From Paenibacillus bovis (GTDB taxonomy: Bacteria > Bacillota > Bacilli > Bacillales > Bacillaceae_C): 64,000 nt of DNA. Where the stretch lies: NCBI GenBank assembly GCA_007679095.1, contig VEFU01000022.1:1-64000 (forward strand), given 5' to 3'. Positions 9,476-16,374 of this stretch are shown here, one piece after another. Numbering within the stretch: the first letter of the stretch is position 1; the number at the start of each line of letters is the position of its first letter. A program made the position numbers and the translations under genes. The notes under the pieces were generated by a model. That model made no database searches. It was not told the origin of the DNA and saw only the letters and a program-made list of their open reading frames with translations.

Positions 9476-9631
9476 ATTAACCCATTGAAGAAGTTGTTTG
9501 TATTTTGTAGTATGTTTTGTTTTTCGTAAACTATTCTTCTTTTTCTTTGGTAATTTTTACTTTTTTTATAGCTGTTTTTTTGGAGAGATTTATCGCTGTC
9601 TCGATTATTATGATGACCAAAAAAACAGAAA

Positions 9632-9658
9632 AAAACCTGCCAAATATAGGCAGGTTTT
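9632..9658 (-). terminator. Intrinsic terminator of msmX
   Basis: Leftward, AAAACCTGCC pairs with GGCAGGTTTT around a seven-base loop and runs into a T tract. Confidence 0.9.
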
Positions 9659-9676
9659 AGATTTGGATTATATTAA

Positions 9677-10777
9677 TTAGCGAATGCGATTTTCAGTATT
9701 TACATCAAAGAAGTGTGCTTTGTTCATATCGAATGCTAGATCCATTTTTTGACCTGGCTCAACTACTGTTCTTGCATCGATTCTAGAAACAAAATCTTGT
9801 TCTGCAATGCTAGAATATAGCATAGTTTCAGCACCTAGAAGCTCAGCAACTTCAATTGTTACATTAACTTTAGTTCCTTGAGAAGCATCAATGAATGCAG
9901 GCTCATCATGGATATCTTCAGGACGAATACCTAGAACAACTTCTTTACCAACATAACCTTGGTCACGAAGCATTTTCATTTTACCTTCTGGAACAGCAAC
10001 TTTTGTTTTCTTATCAAGAGCAAATCCGTCTTCTTCTAATGTTCCATGGAAGAAGTTCATTGCTGGAGATCCGATGAACCCCCCAACGAAGATGTTTTCA
10101 GGATAATCGTAAACTTCTTTAGGAGAACCAACTTGCATGATAAGACCGTCTTTCATAACAACGATTCTTGTTGCCATTGTCATCGCTTCTGTTTGGTCAT
10201 GGGTAACGTAAATAGTTGTTGTTTGTAGTCTTTGGTGAAGCTTTGCAATTTCAGCACGCATCTGTACACGTAGCTTAGCATCAAGGTTAGATAACGGCTC
10301 GTCCATCAAGAACACTTTTGCATCACGGACAATCGCACGACCTAAAGCAACACGCTGACGCTGACCACCGGAAAGAGCTTTTGGTTTACGATCTAAGAAG
10401 TTTTCTAGACCAAGAATTTTTGCAGCGTTATTTACACGATCTTGGATTTCTTTCTTAGGCATTTTACGTAATTTTAATCCGAATGCCATGTTATCATAAA
10501 CACTCATATGTGGATATAGTGCGTAGTTCTGGAACACCATCGCAATATCGCGGTCTTTAGGAGCGATATCGTTAACTCTTCTGTCATCAATATATAGGTC
10601 ACCTTGTGAAATTTCTTCTAGACCAGCAATCATACGAAGTGTTGTAGATTTACCACAACCTGAAGGTCCTACGAAAACGATAAATTCTTTGTCTTTAATA
10701 TCTAGATTGAAATTTTCAACTGCAGTAACTTTGTTATCATATACTTTATAAATCCCATCAAGCTTTAACTCAGCCAT
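9677..10777 (-). CDS. msmX: Multi-sugar ABC transporter ATP-binding protein
   Basis: This 366-residue ATPase energises several carbohydrate ABC importers in Bacillus. Walker A is GPSGCGKST (37-45), the Q loop QNYALYPH, the signature LSGGQRQ (135-141) and Walker B VFLMDEP. The C-terminal ~125 residues form the MalK-type OB regulatory fold, with GIRPEDIHDE and the FDMNKAHFFD end. The sequence closely follows B. subtilis MsmX (365 aa). No sugar-binding or permease gene is adjacent, which fits a shared ATPase serving transporters elsewhere. A 40-base hairpin lies between it and the upstream PucR-type gene. Confidence 0.95.
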   Translation of the reverse strand: MAELKLDGIYKVYDNKVTAVENFNLDIKDKEFIVFVGPSGCGKSTTLRMIAGLEEISQGDLYIDDRRVNDIAPKDRDIAMVFQNYALYPHMSVYDNMAFGLKLRKMPKKEIQDRVNNAAKILGLENFLDRKPKALSGGQRQRVALGRAIVRDAKVFLMDEPLSNLDAKLRVQMRAEIAKLHQRLQTTTIYVTHDQTEAMTMATRIVVMKDGLIMQVGSPKEVYDYPENIFVGGFIGSPAMNFFHGTLEEDGFALDKKTKVAVPEGKMKMLRDQGYVGKEVVLGIRPEDIHDEPAFIDASQGTKVNVTIEVAELLGAETMLYSSIAEQDFVSRIDARTVVEPGQKMDLAFDMNKAHFFDVNTENRIR

Positions 10778-10844
10778 TTTATTGCCTCCCTAGTATTCTG
10801 TATTTAAGTACATTTTACAGAATACGCTTTCAACTTACTATGGA

Positions 10845-10884
10845 CAAGGTGCACAAAAATACCATGGGCATTTTTGGCACCTTG
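10845..10884 (-). promoter_or_regulatory. Long perfect-ended hairpin between the PucR-type gene and msmX
   Basis: CAAGGTGC and GCACCTTG pair at the ends, with an inner AAAAATnCCATGGnATTTTT-like palindrome. It starts 2 bases beyond the PucR-type stop and lies about 70 bases before msmX. It could end the upstream transcript or act in the msmX leader. No strong T tract follows. Confidence 0.5.
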
Positions 10885-10886
10885 CA

Positions 10887-11786
10887 TTAATCTCTATTCA
10901 TCTCTAAAAAAATACAGGCTAAATATCCGAAAAAGGCACCGTGAAACGTTTTTATATCAATCCCGGTTTTTTCAATGAATTTATCTATCCTATATTGCAA
11001 ACTATTACGATGCATAAATAACTGTTTAGCTGTTAAAGTCGCGTTTGATTGGTTTTCAATATACACTTTTATTGTTTCCAAAAGTTCTTTATCATCCGCA
11101 AGCAACTGCTGTACATCTGCAAAAAGAATGTTTCGTTCTGAGGCAGGTATTTGACGATACAAATAAAGTGGCATTAATTTTTCCCTAGTAAAAATTCGAT
11201 CTTCTGGATATTCAGCAAAAGATAATTCCAGCATATTGCGTTCCAATTGATATAGTGATCTTAATGCATCAGTTTGCTCAAGAAAATGGCCGATATAAAA
11301 GTATATTTTAATGAAAAAATCACTTTCAAATGCTTGGATTGCAGAAAATAATTCTTCTTCAGTAATTGCAACATTACTTTCTTCCTCTATTATTACACCT
11401 TGTTGATTAGTGATCGGAACAATCGTTACATCATTATAAAATAAACTTTTAATTGCTTCTTCCCATTCTGAAAAAAGAAATTCGTCTCGAATATCTGTAA
11501 TGGTAAAATGAATAAAACGGATATTATTTGTATTGGATTGGGGAAGTGGACCATTATGTAATAAAAATTCACGCCATTCATTTGCTATATTGGAAAGGGA
11601 CCAATTGTTATTGTCTAATGGAAATAATGTGTGTAGTAATGAAATTTCCTTTTCCGTAAGATCTTCTGCTGGAATACCAATAAATGATTCTTGATCATTA
11701 TCCTTAAACCATACATAGTTATCATCATAATTAGGTGCTAATGCTGTAATCGCATTAGGATATTTTTCTAATAATCGTATAAACAT
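10887..11786 (-). CDS. PucR/CdaR-type transcriptional regulator
   Basis: This 299-residue protein has the PucR-family C-terminal helix-turn-helix. About 60 residues near the end read LTAKQLFMHRNSLQYRIDKFIEKTG, the recognisable HTH_30 pattern. The N-terminal 220 residues match no sensor domain I can name. Family members control purine, sugar-diacid or amino-acid genes. It lies directly upstream of msmX in the same direction, so it might affect msmX, but that is inference from position only. GAGGAG precedes the ATG at 11786. Confidence 0.82.
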   Translation of the reverse strand: MFIRLLEKYPNAITALAPNYDDNYVWFKDNDQESFIGIPAEDLTEKEISLLHTLFPLDNNNWSLSNIANEWREFLLHNGPLPQSNTNNIRFIHFTITDIRDEFLFSEWEEAIKSLFYNDVTIVPITNQQGVIIEEESNVAITEEELFSAIQAFESDFFIKIYFYIGHFLEQTDALRSLYQLERNMLELSFAEYPEDRIFTREKLMPLYLYRQIPASERNILFADVQQLLADDKELLETIKVYIENQSNATLTAKQLFMHRNSLQYRIDKFIEKTGIDIKTFHGAFFGYLACIFLEMNRD

Positions 11787-11804
11787 GGAATCTCCTCATA
11801 TATA

Positions 11805-11832
11805 GTAGGGCTGACCGCAAAGTCAGCCCTAC
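11805..11832 (-). terminator. Hairpin between the 61-aa gene and the PucR-type gene
   Basis: GTAGGGCTGAC and GTCAGCCCTAC form an 11-bp perfect stem with a six-base loop. Leftward it is followed by TATATATG, a weak T-rich tail. Confidence 0.65.
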
Positions 11833-11834
11833 CG

Positions 11835-12020
11835 TCAAATTTCTTCTGGTGGATCTTCAGGAAAGAAATCAGTTGCTTCCTCGATATTGGTGGAATCCTC
11901 GCGCATGAATACGTAGCCGCCACTCATACCTTCATTAATCATTCGATCAACATCGACATATAATTGATCTCGACCTTCATTATCCACGTCTGGTAAAAAT
12001 TCTCGTTTTTTCTTTCTCAT
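11835..12020 (-). CDS. Small acidic protein of unknown function (61 aa)
   Basis: The frame opens further upstream, but AAGGAGG lies 9 bases before the ATG at 12020. That gives a 61-residue product with a basic start (MRKKKREFLPD) and an acidic tail (EEATDFFPEDPPEEI). The segment VDRMINEGMSGGYV suggests a short helix plus a glycine turn. I do not recognise a domain. It precedes a hairpin and follows yheE in the same direction. The strong ribosome site and clean boundaries support a real gene. Confidence 0.7.
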   Translation of the reverse strand: MRKKKREFLPDVDNEGRDQLYVDVDRMINEGMSGGYVFMREDSTNIEEATDFFPEDPPEEI

Positions 12021-12095
12021 CCCATCAGCCTCCTTAACATTAGTTTGGAGGCGAAATGTAAGTAACATTCATTACAATAGATGGTAAATTAATTT

Positions 12096-12314
12096 TCATC
12101 TTTGAACATCATATATATGATAAATCATTAGATTGTGGATGTGTTTCTCTATTTTACTTATATGTTGTTTCATTGGTGATCTGTTTGTCCATTCAATGCT
12201 TCCGTTAGGATGATATTTTCCGTTATAATTTGTTTGTTCGAAATAAAAGCTGAAAATCCATCCAGGAAGTCGACCATCCTCGAAAATAGGCTTTACTTGA
12301 AAATGATGAAGCAC
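12096..12314 (-). CDS. yheE: YheE-family protein
   Basis: This 72-residue protein aligns with B. subtilis YheE by its opening HHFQVKPIFEDGRLPGWIFSF, the central GKYHPNGSIEW and the end IHNLMIYHIYD. Function is unknown. It sits beside yheB and yheA, as the homologues do in B. subtilis, but is divergent from them. GAGGTGATT precedes the ATG. Confidence 0.8.
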   Translation of the reverse strand: MLHHFQVKPIFEDGRLPGWIFSFYFEQTNYNGKYHPNGSIEWTNRSPMKQHISKIEKHIHNLMIYHIYDVQR

Positions 12315-12500
12315 ATAATCACCTCATTACTATTATTGTATCAAAAAAATCTCAGGCGTAAACTATGCATTTACATGATTAATTTCACATTATTGTATAT
12401 CCTTATATATATGTAAACGTACGTATGTAGAATCTTTTTTATGTTTCAATCGTACATAATTTATGGTATTTTTCCTACTTTTGAGAGGATGTTGTGATAG

Positions 12501-13640
12501 ATGTTAGATTCATTATTATTAATTCTGTTTATGATAGTCATAGGAGCACTAATCGGTGGGCTTACAAATTTTTTGGCAATAAGAATGTTATTTCGTCCGT
12601 ATCATCCAATTTATATTGGAAAGTGGCAATTACCTTTTACACCTGGACTTATCCCAAAACGCCATAATGAATTGGCAACACAAATTGGTAAATTAGTTGT
12701 TGGTCACCTAGTTACTCCAGATAGCGTTAGAAAAAAAATAACGAATAAAGATTTTATAGAAAAAATGCACATTTGGTTAACTGCAAAATTTAATAGTTGG
12801 CTTGAGAAAGAATGGACGATAGAACAATTATTAGAGCAGCTACAGGTTGATAATCCAATTGAACGAGCGAATACATTCATTGATGGACGCATTGAAGAAA
12901 AATACTACGGTATTAAAGATAAGTTCTGGAATAAGCAAATACAAGAGGTTATTCCGAGAGAATGGACGCAACAATTGCATAATAAAATACCGGATGCTGC
13001 AGACCAAATTATAGAAAAGGCAGTTGAATATTTTTCCAGTCAAGAGGGTAAGTATAAAATAAAAACAATGATTGAACAGTTTCTCAAGGACAGAGGAAAA
13101 CTATGGAATATGGTGCAAATGTTCATTGGTAATGATTCACTTGCAGATAAATTTCAACCAGAAATTATAAAAATGTTAAAAAATGAAGAAACGAAATTAA
13201 TGCTCGTCCAGGTTTTACAGTCAGAGTGGGAAAAAATTCAAGAAAAAACGACGGAAGAGCTTTTCGTAAATATGAACGATGAAAAAATATTAGCAACAAT
13301 TAAATTAACGGTAGCTGATACCATACAATTAAAAAAAATTCTTCAAACTCCCATTTCCGAACTACTATTACCATATAAGGAAAAAATCGAAACAAATATT
13401 ATCCCATTTATATTACAAACAGCTGGAACATATTTGTCCGATAGAATCGGTGAAATCCTAGAGCGCTTTGAAGTGGAGGCGATAGTTCGGGAGCAAATTG
13501 AATCTTTTTCATTGCGAAAATTAGAGGAGCTAGTCATCTCCATCGCCAAGAAAGAACTTGTGATGATTACGTATTTGGGAGCTGTTCTAGGTGGGGCAAT
13601 AGGCCTAATTCAAGGAATCATTGTTTTGTTCACGTCATAA
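12501..13640 (+). CDS. yheB: YheB-family membrane protein (DUF445)
   Basis: The 379-residue protein has a hydrophobic helix at 3-25, containing a [17 protein letters not shown] motif typical of DUF445. A long Glu/Lys-rich helical middle follows, then a second membrane helix at about 354-377 ([21 protein letters not shown]). The two anchors would put the helical domain on one side of the membrane. Function is unknown in B. subtilis. It is followed 40 bases later by yheA, the conserved partner. Confidence 0.9.
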   Translation: MLDSLLLILFMIVIGALIGGLTNFLAIRMLFRPYHPIYIGKWQLPFTPGLIPKRHNELATQIGKLVVGHLVTPDSVRKKITNKDFIEKMHIWLTAKFNSWLEKEWTIEQLLEQLQVDNPIERANTFIDGRIEEKYYGIKDKFWNKQIQEVIPREWTQQLHNKIPDAADQIIEKAVEYFSSQEGKYKIKTMIEQFLKDRGKLWNMVQMFIGNDSLADKFQPEIIKMLKNEETKLMLVQVLQSEWEKIQEKTTEELFVNMNDEKILATIKLTVADTIQLKKILQTPISELLLPYKEKIETNIIPFILQTAGTYLSDRIGEILERFEVEAIVREQIESFSLRKLEELVISIAKKELVMITYLGAVLGGAIGLIQGIIVLFTS

Positions 13641-13680
13641 TAATGTTAGAATAGCAAAGGAAGGAAGGGGGTCCTACTTA

Positions 13681-14034
13681 ATGGCTACAAATCTATATGA
13701 TCAGGCATATGAATTGGAAAAAGCTTTGCGTACTAGTGAAGAGTTTCTAAATCTCAAGAAAATGTATGAAGAAGTAGAAAATGACGAGACAGCTAAGTCC
13801 ATGTTTGATGCTTTCCGCAATGTACAAATGGAATTACAGCAAAAGCAAATGTCTGGGCAAAATATTACAGAAGATGAAGTAATGAATGCTCAAGCAATTG
13901 CAAATCAAGTACAAGCAAATCAAAAAGTAACACAGCTCATGCAAGCAGAACAACGTATGAGTGAAGCAATAGGAGAACTAAATAAGATTATTGTCAAACC
14001 GTTAGATGAGTTATATGGGATGATGAATAAGTAA
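13681..14034 (+). CDS. yheA: YheA/YlbF/YmcA-family protein
   Basis: The 117-residue, almost wholly helical protein begins MATNLYDQAYELEKALRTSE. The frame is open 20 codons further up, but the ATG at 13681 has the GGAAGGAAGGGGG site. Family members YlbF and YmcA form a complex that stimulates RNase Y and affects sporulation, competence and biofilm. YheA itself is less studied. It forms a pair with yheB and ends in a strong terminator. Confidence 0.9.
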   Translation: MATNLYDQAYELEKALRTSEEFLNLKKMYEEVENDETAKSMFDAFRNVQMELQQKQMSGQNITEDEVMNAQAIANQVQANQKVTQLMQAEQRMSEAIGELNKIIVKPLDELYGMMNK

Positions 14035-14043
14035 TGTTAGTGG

Positions 14044-14073
14044 ACCACTTTCTTTTTTTAGAAAGTGGTTTTT
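14044..14073 (+). terminator. Intrinsic terminator after yheA
   Basis: ACCACTTTCT pairs with AGAAAGTGGT and is followed by TTTT. Confidence 0.9.
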
Positions 14074-14152
14074 CCTTTCTGGTAGTTCTATCCAACTGTT
14101 TCATACATAAATATCATTAATGAGGAGAATTTTGCACGATGGGGAGGACACC

Positions 14153-15019
14153 ATGGTATATAAACTGTTGGTTACAAATATTGACGGTACTTTGTTGCAA
14201 GATAATGGACGTATGAACAAAGTGACACGTGAAGCAATTGAGTTTGCCCAAAATAAGGATATCACGGTATTGTTAACAACTTCCAAGCATTATTCCGCGG
14301 CAAAAAGAATAGCTAAAGCATTAAACATAGAAGGTCATATAATCGCTCATCAAGGTGCATTTATCGGAAAAGAAGTGAACAAACCTGTCTATGTGAGACG
14401 CATCACACCTCAAATTACGAAAGAAATTGTTGCATTACTGGAAACCGTTCCGTGTCATTTTAAGCTTGTTCATGAAGAGTATACAATTGCTAATAAGGTG
14501 AAATTACCAGATAGTTTGTTGGCGAGGGTTGTATTTCAACGTACATCTCGTTTTTCATATTCAGAGCAATTCGTGGATGATGTTAGTGAAAAATTACAAG
14601 AAACTTCGGTATCACCTCCTAATATAGAAGTTACATTTGAAAATAAATCATATTTAGAAGATGCACAAAAAGCATTAACTGCGATGTTTGATGAGGTTGT
14701 ATGTATACCAACTGACTCTCATTCAATGCAAATTGTAAGTAGTGATGTTTCTAAGCTTAATGGAGTGCAATATGTATGTAGTCAAATGGGAATAAGGCCA
14801 AGCGAAGTTGTGGCAATAGGCTCAGGTATGGATGATCTCTCCTTAGTCAAGTGGGCTGGTTTAGGGGTTGCAATGGGAAATGCACCACAGGAAGTGAAGG
14901 CTGTTGCAAACTGGCTAACACGTTCTAATAATGATAATGGTGTTGCATACATGGTGAAAGAGCATTTTCGAAAACAATATAAGCTTGAGTTTCTCCGCAA
15001 AATCGATATGTTAAAGTAA
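14153..15019 (+). CDS. yhaX: HAD-superfamily Cof-type phosphatase
   Basis: The start at ATG 14153 is 5 bases after GGGGAGG and yields 288 residues, the length I recall for B. subtilis YhaX. HAD motif I reads LLVTNIDGTLL, where the usual first Asp of DxDGT is replaced by Asn (N-I-D). Motif IV, GSGMDDLSLVKWAGLGVAMGNA, is intact. The change at the nucleophile position is notable (see findings). The cap domain follows the Cof C2 layout. It has its own terminator before yhaO. Confidence 0.85.
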   Translation: MVYKLLVTNIDGTLLQDNGRMNKVTREAIEFAQNKDITVLLTTSKHYSAAKRIAKALNIEGHIIAHQGAFIGKEVNKPVYVRRITPQITKEIVALLETVPCHFKLVHEEYTIANKVKLPDSLLARVVFQRTSRFSYSEQFVDDVSEKLQETSVSPPNIEVTFENKSYLEDAQKALTAMFDEVVCIPTDSHSMQIVSSDVSKLNGVQYVCSQMGIRPSEVVAIGSGMDDLSLVKWAGLGVAMGNAPQEVKAVANWLTRSNNDNGVAYMVKEHFRKQYKLEFLRKIDMLK

Positions 15020-15035
15020 TGATATAAGAATAATG

Positions 15036-15079
15036 AGAAGATAGGTTTGGAAATCCACTTAGACTTATCTTCTTTTTTT
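15036..15079 (+). terminator. Intrinsic terminator after yhaX
   Basis: GAAGATA pairs with TATCTTC across an 18-22 base loop and runs into ttttttt. Confidence 0.8.
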
Positions 15080-15080
15080 G

Positions 15081-15088
15081 TGTATAAT
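15081..15088 (+). promoter_or_regulatory. Probable -10 element for yhaO
   Basis: TATAAT at 15083-15088 lies 38 bases before the yhaO start and just after the yhaX terminator. No clear TTGACA-like -35 box is present. Confidence 0.4.
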
Positions 15089-15125
15089 AATAGAACGTAT
15101 ATTCGATTTTTAGGAGTGAGTATAA

Positions 15126-16355
15126 ATGGATGGAATCCGCTTTATTCATACTGCAGATCTTCATTTGGATAGCCCCTTCCAAGGACTTAGTCATCTCCCG
15201 AAGGAATTGTTTTCACGAATACAGGAGAGCACATTTAAAGCGTTTGAAACGATTGTAGATGAAGCAATTCACCACCATGTAGATTTTATGATCATTGTTG
15301 GTGATTTATACGATGGTGAAGATCGGAGCATTAAAGCGCAAGCTCGCTTAAGAAAACAGATGCTGCGGTTAAAGAATGCAGGGATAAGTGCTTTTATTAC
15401 TCATGGAAATCATGATCATTTGTCAGGTAATTGGTTAGCACTAGAACTGCCAGATAATGTTCATATTTTTAAAGAGGAAGTGGAGATGATTCCATTCATC
15501 ACTAAGGATGGAAAAAAGGTTTATCTTTATGGTTTTAGTTATCCGGAGCGTCATGTGGCAGAGAAGAAAATTAATGATTATAAAAAAATTGATGGTGCTG
15601 ACTTTCATATCGGACTTTTACATGGCCATTGGGAAAATGGGGGAAGTGACCATCAACCTTATGCACCATTCTCCATTCAAGAGCTACTCAAAAAAGAAAT
15701 GGACTATTGGGCTCTTGGCCATATCCATAAACGTCAAACCCTCCATTCAGAACCATATATTGTTTATCCAGGCAATATTCAAGGGAGACATCGAAAAGAA
15801 AGTGGGGAAAAGGGTTGTTATACTGTAAATTTGTACTCTTCTGGAGAAGCACAATTAGATTTCATTCCCGTTGCACCAATTAAGTGGGAACAGTTAAAGA
15901 TAGAAAGTAAAGAAGAGATGACATTTTCTCAATTCTATCATGAATATGAGAGTCGGCTTGAACAACTGTTCAGGAATGAAAAACATGGAGTTCTGCTAGA
16001 AATACATATAGAAGAAATTCAAAAATTACCACTAGAAATAGTAAAGAAAATAGATAATGGTGAGTTTTTAGAGATGCTTCAAGACGGCATAACTTTTGGT
16101 GAAAGCTTTATTTGGCCATATAAGATACATCGAGCTGGAGAAAGCCAACAATCACATATAGCAGATCGGACTTTTATAAATATGCTGGAGATGTCGATAG
16201 ATGATTTAGCTCTGAATGATCAATTTGAAAAAGTATTATCTAGTCTTTATTCCCATACATATGGGAGTCGCTATCTTACACACATATCTGAACAGGAAAA
16301 ACAAGCGCTTATTAAAGAAGCAAAACAACTAATTCTGAAACAATTAACAGTGTAA
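15126..16355 (+). CDS. yhaO: SbcD-like DNA repair metallophosphoesterase
   Basis: The 409-residue nuclease subunit has the calcineurin-like motifs D11-x-H13 (DLHLDSPF), GD59-60 (GDLYD), GNHDH at 94-98 and GHIH at 198-201. All metal ligands of the Mre11/SbcD type are present. The C-terminal ~140 residues form a capping and partner-binding region. It pairs with yhaN 19 bases downstream, the SMC-like ATPase, so the two probably make an Mre11-Rad50-like complex. AGGAGTGAG precedes the ATG. Confidence 0.92.
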   Translation: MDGIRFIHTADLHLDSPFQGLSHLPKELFSRIQESTFKAFETIVDEAIHHHVDFMIIVGDLYDGEDRSIKAQARLRKQMLRLKNAGISAFITHGNHDHLSGNWLALELPDNVHIFKEEVEMIPFITKDGKKVYLYGFSYPERHVAEKKINDYKKIDGADFHIGLLHGHWENGGSDHQPYAPFSIQELLKKEMDYWALGHIHKRQTLHSEPYIVYPGNIQGRHRKESGEKGCYTVNLYSSGEAQLDFIPVAPIKWEQLKIESKEEMTFSQFYHEYESRLEQLFRNEKHGVLLEIHIEEIQKLPLEIVKKIDNGEFLEMLQDGITFGESFIWPYKIHRAGESQQSHIADRTFINMLEMSIDDLALNDQFEKVLSSLYSHTYGSRYLTHISEQEKQALIKEAKQLILKQLTV

Positions 16356-16374
16356 TGAAAGGAGGGTGATGTAA

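Noticed and set aside
9498-9680. 60-codon ORF, almost all Phe/Tyr/Cys
   Set aside because: It reads a T-rich tract and the msmX terminator. No ribosome site or plausible protein composition.
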